NCBI RefSeq assembly: GCF_963924675.1
Contig: NC_089220.1
Span: forward strand, 155,966,270-156,030,269
Length of the DNA: 64,000 nucleotides
Source: Phocoena phocoena
Lineage: Eukaryota > Chordata > Mammalia > Artiodactyla > Phocoenidae
Reading direction: 5' to 3'
The translations under genes and the position numbers were made by a program. Under the pieces are notes generated by a model. It saw only the letters and a list, made by a program, of their open reading frames with translations. It was not told where the DNA came from and searched no databases. How positions within the stretch are numbered: the stretch's first letter is position 1; each line of letters starts with the position of its first letter. Below, piece by piece: positions 33,219 to 45,163 of the stretch.

Positions 33219-36200
33219 TCGTATGGGAGGCCTAGTACCCACTGTGAGCTTCTTCTCAGATTGGATGTAGCTCAGGGAAATATTCATCCACTTCTCAGGT
33301 GTGGCTGTACAGTCTGTGTGAGGCTCCCTGAGGTGGGCGAGAAGCGAGTCAGGAAGCAGTGAGATCTTCCTGAAATGAACAGAAGGGCTAGTAAATGGGG
33401 ACGCAACGTCTTCTTGTCACTAGGGAGTGAATGTGACTTCAAACCCTGTGCTAGTTTCATTATGATTACATTCTGTACATAGAAACAGTGGTAGCATTTC
33501 AGATCCATTTCAGCTTTCCCATGACATCCAATGCACAGCATCTCCCCATGGATGGCTTACTCTGGCGCTCCATGAGGCAGCTTTTCAATGATCCCTGCTC
33601 GTGTGGCACCTCAGGGAACTTCTCTGCCACCTATAGGGCCACAGCTGCACCCTCTTGAAGAAGGTCTGTATCTCAGTCCAGGGGCAACAAGGAAGTCAGG
33701 GGAGGGGTTCTCATAGATTTGTTCCTTCCGGTCTTAGGTAATTTGTTGGAGCCCCAGAGATAATGACTGCTCCCTATATGTGTTATTCCCGTATTCTTCG
33801 GATTTTTCTTTATGCCTTAGATAATATTTCTTTTTTTACTATATTATTTATATATAATATATTTAACATATATAATATTATTATTGTATTTCTTTATACT
33901 TAATATTTCTTTATACTAAACTTTTCCTTTTTCAGATAATAAGCAGTCTCTGTCTCCTGTTTGGACCCTGACTACTGAAAGGGTCCAGCTAAGATGCTTC
34001 TACTTCCAGCATCCACAGCTGGATGCATTCCTGCTTCCTCTGTATACCTGTAACACTTTGCTAATATCTGTCATGCATCTTAAGAGAAATATGGTTATTA
34101 CTATTATTATTATTACTCTTGTTGTTATTTGTAATGCCTACCTTACCCACTGCATGAAGAGCTTAAGAAATAGACTGTTTCTATTTGTCTTCAATTTTTT
34201 CCTCTCCATCCTAACACAGAGCTGCTTTCACAATGATACCCTCAAAGATATATGTCAACACAATAAAGTAGTCCCACAGTGCACATGGTTAAATTGTCAA
34301 TTGACCATTTATCAAAATAGTCAAATTGATAACATCCATGAAAACTGAACATACCATTGCTAGTGTTGAGACATAAGTTCAGTACTTAACCATTCTGACT
34401 TCATACACACCATATTATACTGGCTCTACACATATCTAAGGCTTAATTCCTTTCACACCTGTTTCCCCACAATGTCTTCTGTTAATAGTACAGAAATCGA
34501 GGAACACTTACACATACAAAATCCATTCTGTGCTTGATTGAGCACATGAAATGTTGCCAGCTGACCGCTGGAAAATGCCTGGTTGCCCCATGGAGTCATC
34601 TGACCCTGACTTCCAAATGGTCAGGAGTTAATTTAATGAAAGCAGAAATTCACCACCTAAATATACGTTTCAACAGACCTGAGAAGGAAGGGGAGTTCGC
34701 TGACAAAATAAGGGATACCCTTTTTGACTGCTATAGTTTGGATAATGCCAGATTTCCAGAGTTTGCGATTTTGCCTCCAGGAAATTCCCAAGGCTTATTT
34801 GCAGAGGAAGAATCATGAGCCTGGAAGAATGAACACAAGTGACTCCCTTTTGCACAGGGAACCTCTTAACTTCAAACACGAGACTCTTACGGTGTCTGTC
34901 TGTCTTTTCACTACTCAACAGCTTATCAAGGAGTAGAGCTTTGAATACTTCCTCTTCATTTAATCCGTTTTAAGAAAATTGAATATATAATGATTCTTTC
35001 CAAGGTACTCGTGATCACATGTAGAAACTATTTGTAGAAACTTTAAAGGTATTTGGAGTTGGGAATAAAGCCCGGTTTTTTTTTTTACCTCGACTGATCT
35101 GCACATATTCACCCTAACCTGTTTTATTGTCACATGGAACTATCTGCTTTGGTTTAAATTTGGACTGTGTATTTGGTTAACTCCATGCTCACAGATTGCA
35201 TAAATTGACTCATGCATCTATACAGTAAGGATCTTTCATATTCATGGATCTAAGTTTGAAGAGTCAGCCACCAATTGGCAAAGAGATGCTATAGGTTGAT
35301 GAATGTCTCTGATATCTGCCCTCTACTTCCATCCTCATTCCCACTACATACTAGTATATTGTTTAGCTGTCGTGGTTAGGGACTGTGTTATAATCTACTG
35401 TCGTCAGCAACTAGAATGGTGCATGTCACATAACATGTACTCCGTTAGCTATGTGTTGGATGGGTTACCTCATCCACTCTTTAGGTATGTATTGATCTTA
35501 ACAGCATAGGGCATCTTTCAGGTAACAGAGAAAGGGAGGGGTCAGACCCTAAAACAACCAATTCAATTATTTGTGCACAATACCTTCGCCTCTTTCCTCT
35601 TAACCCTTCTGGAAACAACTGTTAAAATGTCAAGTTTTGAATAAGATGGGCTGCACACAAAGTGGGATTTTCCCACTGGGCTAACTAGAAGCCATCTTTG
35701 AAGGTATGTAGCTTTTTAAAATGTTCTTTAGAGGAAATACCTTTCTATAGCTCTGACTCTAACTTCTTCCTGCAGGTATCTGCTTAAGAATAATTTCCCC
35801 CTGATATATCAGCTCATATTTTCCAAGTTGGACCTCATTAGTTATATCCTGCCTATTTTCCGATTCTCTGTGGTCCTTAAAAGAATTATTATTTTGCCAT
35901 AGTCCTGACTGGGGTTTATAACACCTTCCTCTCATATATTATCTGCAGATGTTATTGATATTTGGCTTCTACACACTGTTGGATCATTTGAGAAGATATC
36001 ACATTCTAGAAGACCTCACACCAATCTTTACAGTCCCTCTGGTCCCTCCCCACTTGAAATAATGTCATGTCATTTATAATGTTTCTTTATCCTAAACGCC
36101 TTGCCAATTCTAGACTCATGAAGCAAGGATCATACCTTAACAAATGTGAACTCTAAATACTTCAATACTGTCAAGACACCAGATCCTCCTTAAATTATAA

Positions 36201-36618
36201 TGATAAAATAGCATCTGCTCAGTATCCCTCCCCATGACCCTACCCTGACATCATTAAGTTCTTATCTTTTTACTTGGAAACAAAATTCCTTGCATGAACC
36301 CAGATTGCTGACTGTCAGAAATTTTTTTTCTTTTTTAAGTTGCAGAATAATATACATGGTGGAAGGTTTTTCTTTGTTTCTTTTTTATATATAAGATTGA
36401 GGTTGGACTAACTAGCCAGTGAGTTTATGGATTATTGCTTTTGTGCTTTCTGAATACCAGAAATAAAATTGCTTCTATTTTTTGTGTAGTCAGTCCTTCA
36501 ACATATCACCTTCCCAATTCTGGAAGACTTTTCAAAAACAATTGCTGGTGTTCCAGTAACTTCATTAGTTAATCCCTTAACACCCTAGGGTATGTCATCC
36601 AGAGCTACAGAAATGATA
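33219..36618. other. Mostly unrecognised sequence, no gene seen
   Basis: A weak L2 3'-end-like piece at about 35380-35465 (GGACTGTGTTATAATC...TGGTGCATGTCACATAACAT). AT-rich simple tracts near 33838-33890 and 34097-34125. No exon or gene recognised. Confidence 0.5.
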
Positions 36619-37000
36619 CAATTCAGTAATTTTTTAAAATTTGTTTTATTTTTTAATTTTTTAATATTTATTTATTTTTGGCTGCATTGGGTCTTCATTT
36701 GCTGCACGCGGGCTTTCTCTAGTTGCGGAGAGCGGGGGCTACTCTTCATTGTGGTGCACAGGCTTCTCATTGCGGTGGCTTCTCTTGTTGTGGAGCACGG
36801 GCTTCAGTAGTTGTGGCATGCGGGCTCAGTAGTTGTGGCTCACGGGCTCTAGAGTGCAGGCTTAGCAGCTGTGGCACACGGGCTTGGTTGCTCTGCGGTA
36901 TGTGGGATCTTCCCGAACCAGGGATCAAACCCATGTCCCCTGCACTGGCAAGCGGATTCTTAACCACTGCTCCACCAGGGAAGAACCAATTCAGTAATTT
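36619..37000 (-). mobile_element. CHR-family SINE (long variant), minus strand, perfect 14-bp duplication
   Basis: SINE body about 36633-36986, reading reversed from the head CTTCCCTGGTGGAGCAGTGG through the long GC-rich 3' domain (repeated GTGGCTCACGGGCTCTAGAG-like motifs) to an AT-rich tail of TTTATTTATTTTTGG type. Target duplications CAATTCAGTAATTT lie at 36619-36632 and 36987-37000. The 121-codon frame here is a SINE translation. Confidence 0.93.
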
Positions 37001-38420
37001 GAGAGGAAATTGGGGTCAGGTTCTTTGTAACATCTTAGACTTTTTTTTTTTTTTTTTTGCTTTCTTTACTATTTTTATCAAGTTCTAGTATTCTTCCACT
37101 TTATTTTCGACTCCTTTGCATACCAGATTTCTCATACTTTGATTTTTCCCTCAAAAGGATGTGTTTTCTCAGGCTTTCAACACTTTTTGGACTTACGTCT
37201 AACACCTCTGTTTCTTCCACTAATTAAGTAAACAGCTTCACTTTTTCAGTCACTAACATGTTATCAGTAAAGAGGATATGTTGATGTGTCAAGTTATCTT
37301 GAAAAAATTCTGCCCTTTTGGTCAATAGTATAGTTTAAATTTTCGCTGGATGAGAAATGAAATGGATTCTTTATTTTCAGTATTAGACAATGTAAATATC
37401 ATGTGATTTCTCAGGTGGTAACCTTTTAAATACTACTCTAAAAGTAATATTTCTTTGCTGGCATACTTTTCAGTCCTTTAAACCCACACCTGTGAATTAT
37501 GTTCAACATTCTTTGAATAATGAAAAAAATTATACATAATAAAAGCAGCACAGACTTATCTCTTTATTGAATATTTGAACACATTTACAATATCATACTA
37601 TTTTAGTGTACACATAAAAAATTATACCTGATATACATATTAGGTATATAACTCTAAGCAGGGTCATCTGAAAATATATACTTTAAAGAAGCTGTGAATC
37701 TACCACACACTGAAATGAAAATTTTAAATGAAAGCATTTATTTTAAAAATTTGCTTTGAATCATTCCATTGTCAAATCCCAGGTAAGCTGTAGAAGAGGA
37801 ACGACTTTTTCTTAGAAACCATTTTTGATTTTAACTAAATCCACTCCTTTGATGTAAAAGAAGCCTAATAGAACTGTTGGAACAACTAAGACAATAACTC
37901 ATTTTAACACTTGAAAATATGAAGTGTGGATTCCGAACACCTTTATTCAATGACTTGGGCTAAAATATGTAACATTTAAAACCATGACGTGTCACTTAAC
38001 AGTGTATAATCAGACTAAAAGCACCCACTCTCTAAGAGATACATAGAATTCTAAACATGAAGAATTTATGGATTTTCATAAACTTTCTATATAACTTTTA
38101 AAATTTTAGTTAATACTACTAATTTAAGTTTGGACAGCCTTGTATTGCAATCTTATAATTGTTATCTGTTCTTCCTTCTGTCAGTTGGAGAAACTAGAGT
38201 CCATTTCGTTATTGGTTATTATCCCTAATATTTTAAATCTAGGAGTTAAATCATATGCTGTAATAAAAAAATATATATGTTTATAGGTTGAAGGTTGTTT
38301 GTTTTATGATGTGACTTTTACCTCAGAAAGCATGTTTTCATTTTATTAAGAGATTTTGAAGGTATAAAGACTTAAACCAAAGGAATTAGTTTCATCACTA
38401 ATGGCAATAATTTTGCATGT
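37001..38420. other. Unrecognised AT-rich sequence, no gene seen
   Basis: A T tract at about 37041-37058. Nothing else recognised. Confidence 0.5.
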
Positions 38421-38424
38421 AAGA

Positions 38425-39440
38425 ATGTTTTTTTAAATTAATAGAGCAGTTTTAAGGAAGGTCATGGTAAAATTGATTGGGAGGTATAGAGTTTCCATAA
38501 TATGCCCTGTCCACCACACATGCACAACTTCCCTCATTATCAACATCCCACACCAGAGTAGTACATTTGTTATAATCAATGAACCTACAGTGATACATCA
38601 TAATCACCCAAAGTCCATAGTTTGCATTAGGGTTCTCTCTTAGTGTTGTGTATTCTACGGGTTTTGACAAATGTATAATGACACACTTTCACCATTGTTG
38701 TATAAAATAGTTTCACTGCCCAAAAAATCCTCCTTGCTCTGTCTGCTTATCCTCCTTTCCCTCCTAAATATTGGCAACTTATAACCTTTGTAATGTCCCC
38801 ATAGTTTTGCCTTTTCCAGAATGTCAAATAGTTGAATCGTACAGTATTTAGCTTTCCAAATTAGCTTCTTTCAGTTACCATATTCATTTAAATGTCTTCC
38901 ACGTATTTTTATGGCTTGAAAGTTCATTTCTCTTTAGCGCTAAATAATATTCTCTTGTATGGCCATACCACAGTTTATTTATCCATTCACCTACCAAGGG
39001 ACCTCTTGATTGCTTCCAAGTTTAGCAAAGATAAATAAAGCTGCTATAAACATCTGTGTTCAGGTTTTTTGTTTTCAACTCATTTGAGTAAATACAAAGG
39101 AGGATGGTTGCTAGATCATATAGTAAGAGTATGCTTAGTTTTATAAGAAACCACCAAACTGTCATCCAAAGTAGCTGTACCATTTTACATTCCCACCAGC
39201 AGTAAATGAGAGTTCCTGTTGTTCTGATTCCTCAACAGCATTTGGTGGTGTTAGTTTTTGGATTTGGGCAATTCTAATACATATATAGTGATATCTCATT
39301 ATTGTTTTGATTTGCAGTTCCCTAATGACCTATGGTGTTGAACATATCTTTATATGCTTACTTCCATCTCTGTATCTTGTGTGTTGAGGTGTCTTTTCAG
39401 CACTTCCGTCCATTTTTTAGGTTGTATTCTTAATGGATGC
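38425..39440 (-). mobile_element. Old L1 (L1MA/L1MB type), 3' half of a split element, minus strand
   Basis: Reversed 3'UTR (GTACATTTGTTATAATCAAT, CACCCAAAGTCCATAGTTTG) runs into the ORF2 C-terminal region (CATTCCCACCAGCAGTAAAT, TTCCTGTTGTTCTGATTCCT). The text breaks off near 39440 and resumes in register at 47149, so one old L1 was cut by the younger L1 in between. Confidence 0.9.
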
Positions 39441-39445
39441 GTTTT

Positions 39446-39817
39446 TTATTTTAACATCTTTATTGGAGTATAACTGCTTTACAATGTTGTGTTAGTTTCT
39501 GCTTTATAACAAAGTGAATCAGCTATATGTATACATATATCTCCATATCCCCTCTCTCTTGCTTCTCCCTCCCACCCTCCCTATCCCCCCACACCTCTAA
39601 GTGGTCATAAAGCACTGAGCTGATCTCCCTGTGTGATGCACTTGCTTCCCACTAGCAATCTGTTTTACATTTGGTAGTGTATATATGTCAGTGCTACTCT
39701 CTCACTTCGTCCCAGCTTGACGTTCCCCCTTCCCATGTCCTCAAGTCTATTCTCTACATCTGCATCTTATTCCTGTCCTGCCCCTAGGTTCTTCAGAACC
39801 TTTTTTTTTTTTTTTTT
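39446..39817 (-). other. 3'UTR of the long L1
   Basis: From the ORF2 stop at 39818 to the T-rich end near 39446 (ATCTTTATTGGAGTATAACT is the reversed terminal text). It contains a 20-T tract at about 39801-39820 and C/T-rich GCTTCTCCCTCCCACCCTCC-like sequence, normal for this L1 family. Confidence 0.85.
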
Positions 39818-40128
39818 TTAGATTCCATATATATGTGTTAGCATATGGTATTTCTTTTTCTTTTTCTGACTTACTTCACTCTGTATGACAGACTCAAGGT
39901 CCATCCACCTCACTACAAATAACTCAGTTTCGTTTCTGTTTATGGCTGAGTAATATTCCATTGTATATATGTGCCACATCTTCTTTATCCATTTATCTGT
40001 CGATGGACAATAGGTTGCTTCCATGTCCTGGCTATTGTAAATAGTGCTGCAATGGACATTGTGGTATATGAGTATTTTTGAATTATGGTTTTCTCAGAGT
40101 ATATGCCCAGTAGTAGGCTGCTGGGTCA

Positions 40129-40533
40129 CATGGTAATTCTTTTTAATTTTGCTTTATTTCTTTATTTTTTTACATCTTTATTGGAGTATAATTTCTTCAA
40201 AATGGTGTGTTAGTTTCTCCTTTATAACAAAGTGACTCAGTTATACATATACATATGTTCCCATATCTCTTCCCTCTTGTGTCTCCCTCCCTTCCACCCT
40301 CGCTATCTCACCCCTCTAGGTGGTCACAAATCACTGAGCTGATCTCCCTGTGCTATGTGGCTGCTTCCCACTAGCTAGCTATTTTACGTTTGGTAGTGTA
40401 TATATGACCATGCCACTCTCTCACTTTGTCACAGCTTACCCTTCCCCCTCCCCATATCCTCAGGTCCATTCTCTAGTAGGTCTGTGTCTTTATTCCCATC
40501 TTACCCCTAGGTTCTTCATGGCATGGTAATTCT
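40129..40533 (-). mobile_element. 5'-truncated L1 3'UTR nested in the long L1, perfect 12-bp duplication
   Basis: Inserted sequence 40141-40521 is a second copy of the L1 3'UTR (reversed, T-rich end at the left, ATCTTTATTGGAGTATAATT). It interrupts ORF2 of the host L1. Direct repeats CATGGTAATTCT lie at 40129-40140 and 40522-40533. It ends before any coding part, so it is a short truncated insert of the same or a sister family. Confidence 0.95.
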
Positions 40534-42332
40534 ATTTTTAGTTTTTTTAAGGAACCTCCATCCTGTTCTCCATAGTGGCTATATCAATGTACATTCCCAC
40601 CAACAGTGCAAGAGGGTTCCCTTTTCTCCATCACCCTCTCCAGCATTTATTGTTTGTAGATATTTTGGTGATGGCCATTCTGACCAGTGTGAGGTGATAC
40701 CTCATTTTAGTTTTGATATGCATTTCTCTAATGATGAGTGATGTTGAACATCTTTTCATGTGTTTGTTGGCAGTCTGTATATCTTCTTTGGAGAAATGTC
40801 TATTTAGGTCTTCTGCCCATGGGTTGGGTTGTTTGTTTTTTTGATATTGAGCTGCATGAGCTGCTTGTATATTTTGGAGATTAATCCTTTGTCAGTTGCT
40901 TCATTTGCAATATTTTCACCCACTCTGAGGGTTGTCTTTTTGTCTTGTTTATAGTTTCCTTTGCTGTGCAAAAGCTTTTAAGTTTCATTAGGTCCCATTT
41001 ATTTATTTTTGTTTTTATCTCCATTTCTCTAGGAGGTGGGTCAAAAAGGATCTTGCTGTGATTTATTTCATAGAGTGTTCTTCCTATGTTTTCCTCGAAG
41101 AGTTTTATAGTGTCTGAACTTACATTTAGGTTTTTAATCCATTTGGGGTTTATTTCTGTATATGGTGTTGGGTAGTATTCTAATTTCATTCTTTTACATG
41201 TAGCTGTCCAGTTTTCCCAGCACCATTTATTGAAGAGATGGTCTTTTCTCCATTGTATATTCTTGCTTCCTTTATCAAAGATAAGGTAACCAAATTTGAG
41301 TGGGTTTATCTCTGGACTTTCTATCCTGTTACATTGATCTCTATTTATGTTTTTGTGCCAGTACCATACTGTATTGATTACTGTAGCTTTGTTGTATACT
41401 CTGAAATCTGGGAGCTTAATTCCTCCGGCTCCGTTTTTCTTTCTCAAGATTGCTTTGGCTATTTGGGGTCCTTTGTGTTTCCATACAAGTTGTGAATTTT
41501 TTTATTTTACTTTTGTGAAAAATGCCATTGGTAGTTTGGTAGGGATTTCACTGAATCTGTAGATTGCTTTGGGTAGTATAGTCATTTTCATGATGTTGAT
41601 TCTTCCAATCCAAGAACATGGTGTATCTCTCCGTTTGTTTGTATCATTTTTAATTTCTTTCATCAGTGTCTTATAGTTTTCTGCATACAGGTCTTTTGTC
41701 TCCTTAGGTAGGATTATTCCTAGGTATTTTATTCTTTTTGTTGCAATGGTAAATGGGAGTGTTTCCTTAATTTCTCTTTCAGATTTTTTGTCATTAGTGT
41801 ATAGTAATGCAAGAGATTTCTATGCATTAATTTTGTATCCTGCTACTTTACCAAATTCATTGATTAGCGCTAGTAGTTTCTGGTAGCATCTTTAGGATTC
41901 TCTATGTATAGTATCGTATCATCTGCAAACAGTGACAGCTTTACTTCTTTTCCGATTTGGATTCCTTTTTCTTCTCTGATTGCTTTGACTAAAACTTCCA
42001 AAACTACGTTGAATAATAGTAATGAGAGTGAACAGCCTTATCTTGTTTCTGATCTTAGTGAAAATGGTTTCAGTTTTTCACCATTGAGAACGGTGTTGGC
42101 TGTGGGTTTGTCATATATGGTGTTTATTATATTGAGGTAAATTCCCTCTATGCCTACTTTCTGGAGGGTTTTTATCATTAAGGGGACTGAATTTTGTCGA
42201 AAGCTTTTCCTGCATTTATTGAGATGATCATATGGTTTTTATCCTTCAGTTTGTTAATATGGTGTATCACATTGATTGATTTGACTATATTAAAGAATCC
42301 TTGCATTGCTGGGATAAACCCCACTTGATCAT

Positions 42333-42571
42333 GGTATATGATCCTTTTTTTTTTTTTTTTTTTTTTTTGCTGTACGCGGGCCTCTCACTGTTGTGGCCTC
42401 TCCTGTTGTGGAGCACAGGCTCTGGACGTGCAGGCTCAGTGGCCGTGGCTCACGGGCCCAGCCTCTCCGCGGCACGTGGGATCTTCCCGGACCGGGGCAC
42501 GAACCCGTGTCCCCTGCATCAGCAGGCAGACTCTCAACTACTGTACCACCAGGGAAGCCCCGGTATATGAT
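42333..42571 (-). mobile_element. CHR SINE (CHR-2-like), minus strand, inside L1 ORF2
   Basis: SINE body 42343-42561 with a T24 tail at the left and the reversed head CCACCAGGGAAGCCC at the right. Duplications GGTATATGAT at 42333-42342 and 42562-42571 are identical. It splits the reverse transcriptase domain. Translated frames here are SINE artefacts. Confidence 0.95.
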
Positions 42572-44283
42572 TCTTTTAATGTGCTGTTAGATTCTGTTTG
42601 CTAGTATTTTGATGAAGATTTTTGCATCTGTATTCATCAGTGATGTTGGCCTGTAGTTTTCTTTTTTTGTGACAACTTTGTCTGGTTTTGGTATCATGGT
42701 GATGGTGGTCTCGTAGAATGAGTCTGGGAGTGTTCCTCCCTCTGCTATATTTTGGAAGAGTTTGAGAAGGATAGGTGTTAGCTCTTCTCTAAATGTTTGA
42801 TAGAATTCACCTGTGAAGCCATCTGTTCTTGGGGTTTTGTTTGTTGGAAGATTTTTAATCACAGTTTCAGTTTCAGTGCTTGTGATTGGTCTGTTCATAT
42901 TTTCTATTTCTTCCTGTTTCAGTCTTGGAAGGTTGTGCTTTTCTAAGAATTTGTCCATTTCTCCCAGTTGTCCATTTTATTGGCATAGAATTGCTTGCAG
43001 TAATCTCTCATGATCCTTTGTATTTCTGCAGTGTCCATTGTTACTTCTTTTTCATTTCTAATTCTATTGATTTGTGTCTTCTCCATTTTTTTCTTGATGA
43101 GTCTCGCTAGTGGTTTATCAATTTTGTGTATCTTCTCAAAAAAACAGCTTTTAGTTTTATTGATCTTTGCTATTGTTTTCTGTGTTTCTATTTCATTTAT
43201 TTCTGCTCTGATCTTTATGATTTTTTTCCTCCTGCTAACTTTGGGTTTTGTTTGTTCTTCTTTCTCTAGTTGTTTTAGGTGTAAGGTTAGATTGTTTACT
43301 TGAGATTTTTCTTATTTCTTGAGGTAGGATTGTATTGCTGTAAACTTCCCTCTTAGAACTGCTTTTGCTGCATCCTATAGGTTTTGGGTTGTCATGTTTT
43401 CATTGTCATTTGTTTCTATGAATTTTCTGATTTCCTCTTTGATTTCTTCAGTGATCTCTTGGTTATTAAGTAGTATATTATTTATCCTCCATGTGTTTGT
43501 ATTTTTTACAGATTTTTTTCCTGTTAATGATATCTAGTCTGATAGCATTGTGTTTGGAAAGATACTTGATACGATTTCAATTTTCTTAAATTTACAAAGG
43601 CTTGATTTGTGACCCACAATATGATCTATCCTGGAGAGTGTTCTATGACCACTTGAGAAGAAAGTGTATTCTGTTGTTTTTGGATGGAATGTCCTATAAG
43701 TATCAATTAAGTCCATCTTGTTTCATGTATCCTTTAAAGCTTGTGTTATTTATTTTTATTTTGGATGATCTGTCCATTGGTGAACGTGGGGTGTTAAAAT
43801 TCCCTCCTATTATTGTGTTACTGTCGATTTCCCCTTTTATGGCTGTTAGCATTTGTCTTATGTCCTGAGGTGCTCCTGTGTTGGGTGCATAAATATTTAC
43901 AATTGTTATATCTTCTTCTTGGATTGATCCCTTGATCATTATGTAGTGTCCTTTCTCTTGTAATAGTCTTTATTTTAAAGTCTGTTTTGTCTGATATGAG
44001 AATTGCTACTCCAGCTTTCCTTTGATTTCCATTTGCATGGGGTATTTTTTTCCATCCCCTCACTTTCAGTCTGTACGTATCCCTAGGTCTGAGGTGGGAC
44101 TCTTGCAGACAGCATATATATGGGTATTGTTTTTGTATCCATTCAGCCAGTCTACGTCTTTTGGAGGGAGCATTTAATCCATTTAGATTTAAAGTAATTA
44201 TTGATAGGTATGTTCCTATTACCATTTTCTTAATTGTTTTGGGTTTGTTATTGTAGGTCTTTTCCTTCTCTTGTGTTTCCTGC

Positions 44284-45163
44284 CTAGAGAAGTTCCTTTA
44301 GCAGTTGTTGTAAAGCTTGTTTGGTGGTGCTGAATTCTCTTAGCTTTTGCTTGTCTGTAAAGGTTTTAATTTCTCCATTGAATCTGAATGAGATCCTTGG
44401 TGGGTAGAGTAATCTTCATTGTAGGGTTTTCCCTTTTGTCACTTTACATATGTCCTGCCACTCCCTTCTGGCTTGCAGAGCTTCTGCTGAAAGATCCGCT
44501 GTTAACCTTATGGGGGTTTCCTTGTATGTTATTTGTTGTATTTCCCTTGCTGCTTTTAAAATTTTTTCTTTGTATTTAATTTCTGATAGTTTAACATGTG
44601 TCTTGGCATATTTCTCCTTGAGTTTATCCTGTATGGGACTCTTGCGCTTCCTGGACTTGCTTAACTCCTTCCTTTCCCACATTAGGGAAATTTGCAACTA
44701 TAATCTCTTCAAATATTTTCTCAGTCCCCTTTCTTTTTCTCTTCTTCTTCTGGGACCTCTATAATACGAATGCTGGTGTATTTAATGTTGTCCCAGAGGT
44801 CTCTGAGACTATCTTCAATTCTTTTCATTCTTTTTTCTTTATTCTGCTCTGCAGCAGTTATTTCCACAATTATATCTTCGCTTATCCATTCTTCTGCCTC
44901 AGTTATTCTGCTATTGATTCCTTCTAGAGAATTTTTAATTTCATTTATGGTGTTGTTCATCATTGTTTTCTATTTATTTCTTCTAGGTCCTTGTTAAACG
45001 TTTCTTATATTTTCTCCATTCTATTTCCAAGATTTTGGATCATCTTTACTGTCATTACTCTGAATTCTTTTTCAGGGAGACTGCCTCTTTCCTCTTCATT
45101 TGTTTGGTCTGGTGGATTTTTACCTTGCTCCTTCATCTCCTGTGTGTTTCTCTGTTTTCTCAT
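44284..45163 (-). pseudogene. L1 ORF1 (RNA-binding chaperone), frame-broken
   Basis: ORF1p is the trimeric coiled-coil RNA-binding protein of L1 particles. The start ATG at 45163 begins MRKQRNTQEMKEQG. The coiled coil with NSLEGINSRITEAEEWISE is at about 44963-44800, followed by the RRM-type part (RIIEVPEEEEKK). The C-terminal domain (44697-44416) includes IRLTADLSAEALQARREW. The end KQALQQLLKELL before a stop at 44286-44284 is in another frame. The span of 880 bp (about 293 codons) is near normal size. At least one frameshift and a premature stop near 44416 disable it. Confidence 0.9.

Larger units (their letters stand above)
39818..44225 (-). pseudogene. L1 ORF2 (endonuclease-reverse transcriptase), broken
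   Basis: ORF2p nicks target DNA and copies L1 RNA in cis. The start ATG is at 44225, 58 bp after ORF1. The apurinic-like endonuclease occupies about 44225-43534, with TLNLNGLNAP, CLQESHL, IYAPN and the C-terminal RIDHI motif visible, but spread over three frames. The usual acidic residue in the GDFN motif reads as GNFN (about 43790). The reverse transcriptase follows (42958-42587 and beyond), with the FADD active-site motif intact at 41929-41918. The C-terminal part is the 188-codon frame 41447-40881 and the last block 40024-39818. Without the two insertions its length is about 3786 bp (1262 codons), close to a normal ORF2. Frameshifts and two insertions make it nonfunctional. Confidence 0.93.

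Noticed and set aside
40881..41447. 188-codon frame as a possible host gene
   Set aside because: It is the C-terminal part of L1 ORF2 ([20 protein letters not shown] is typical), inside a broken L1.
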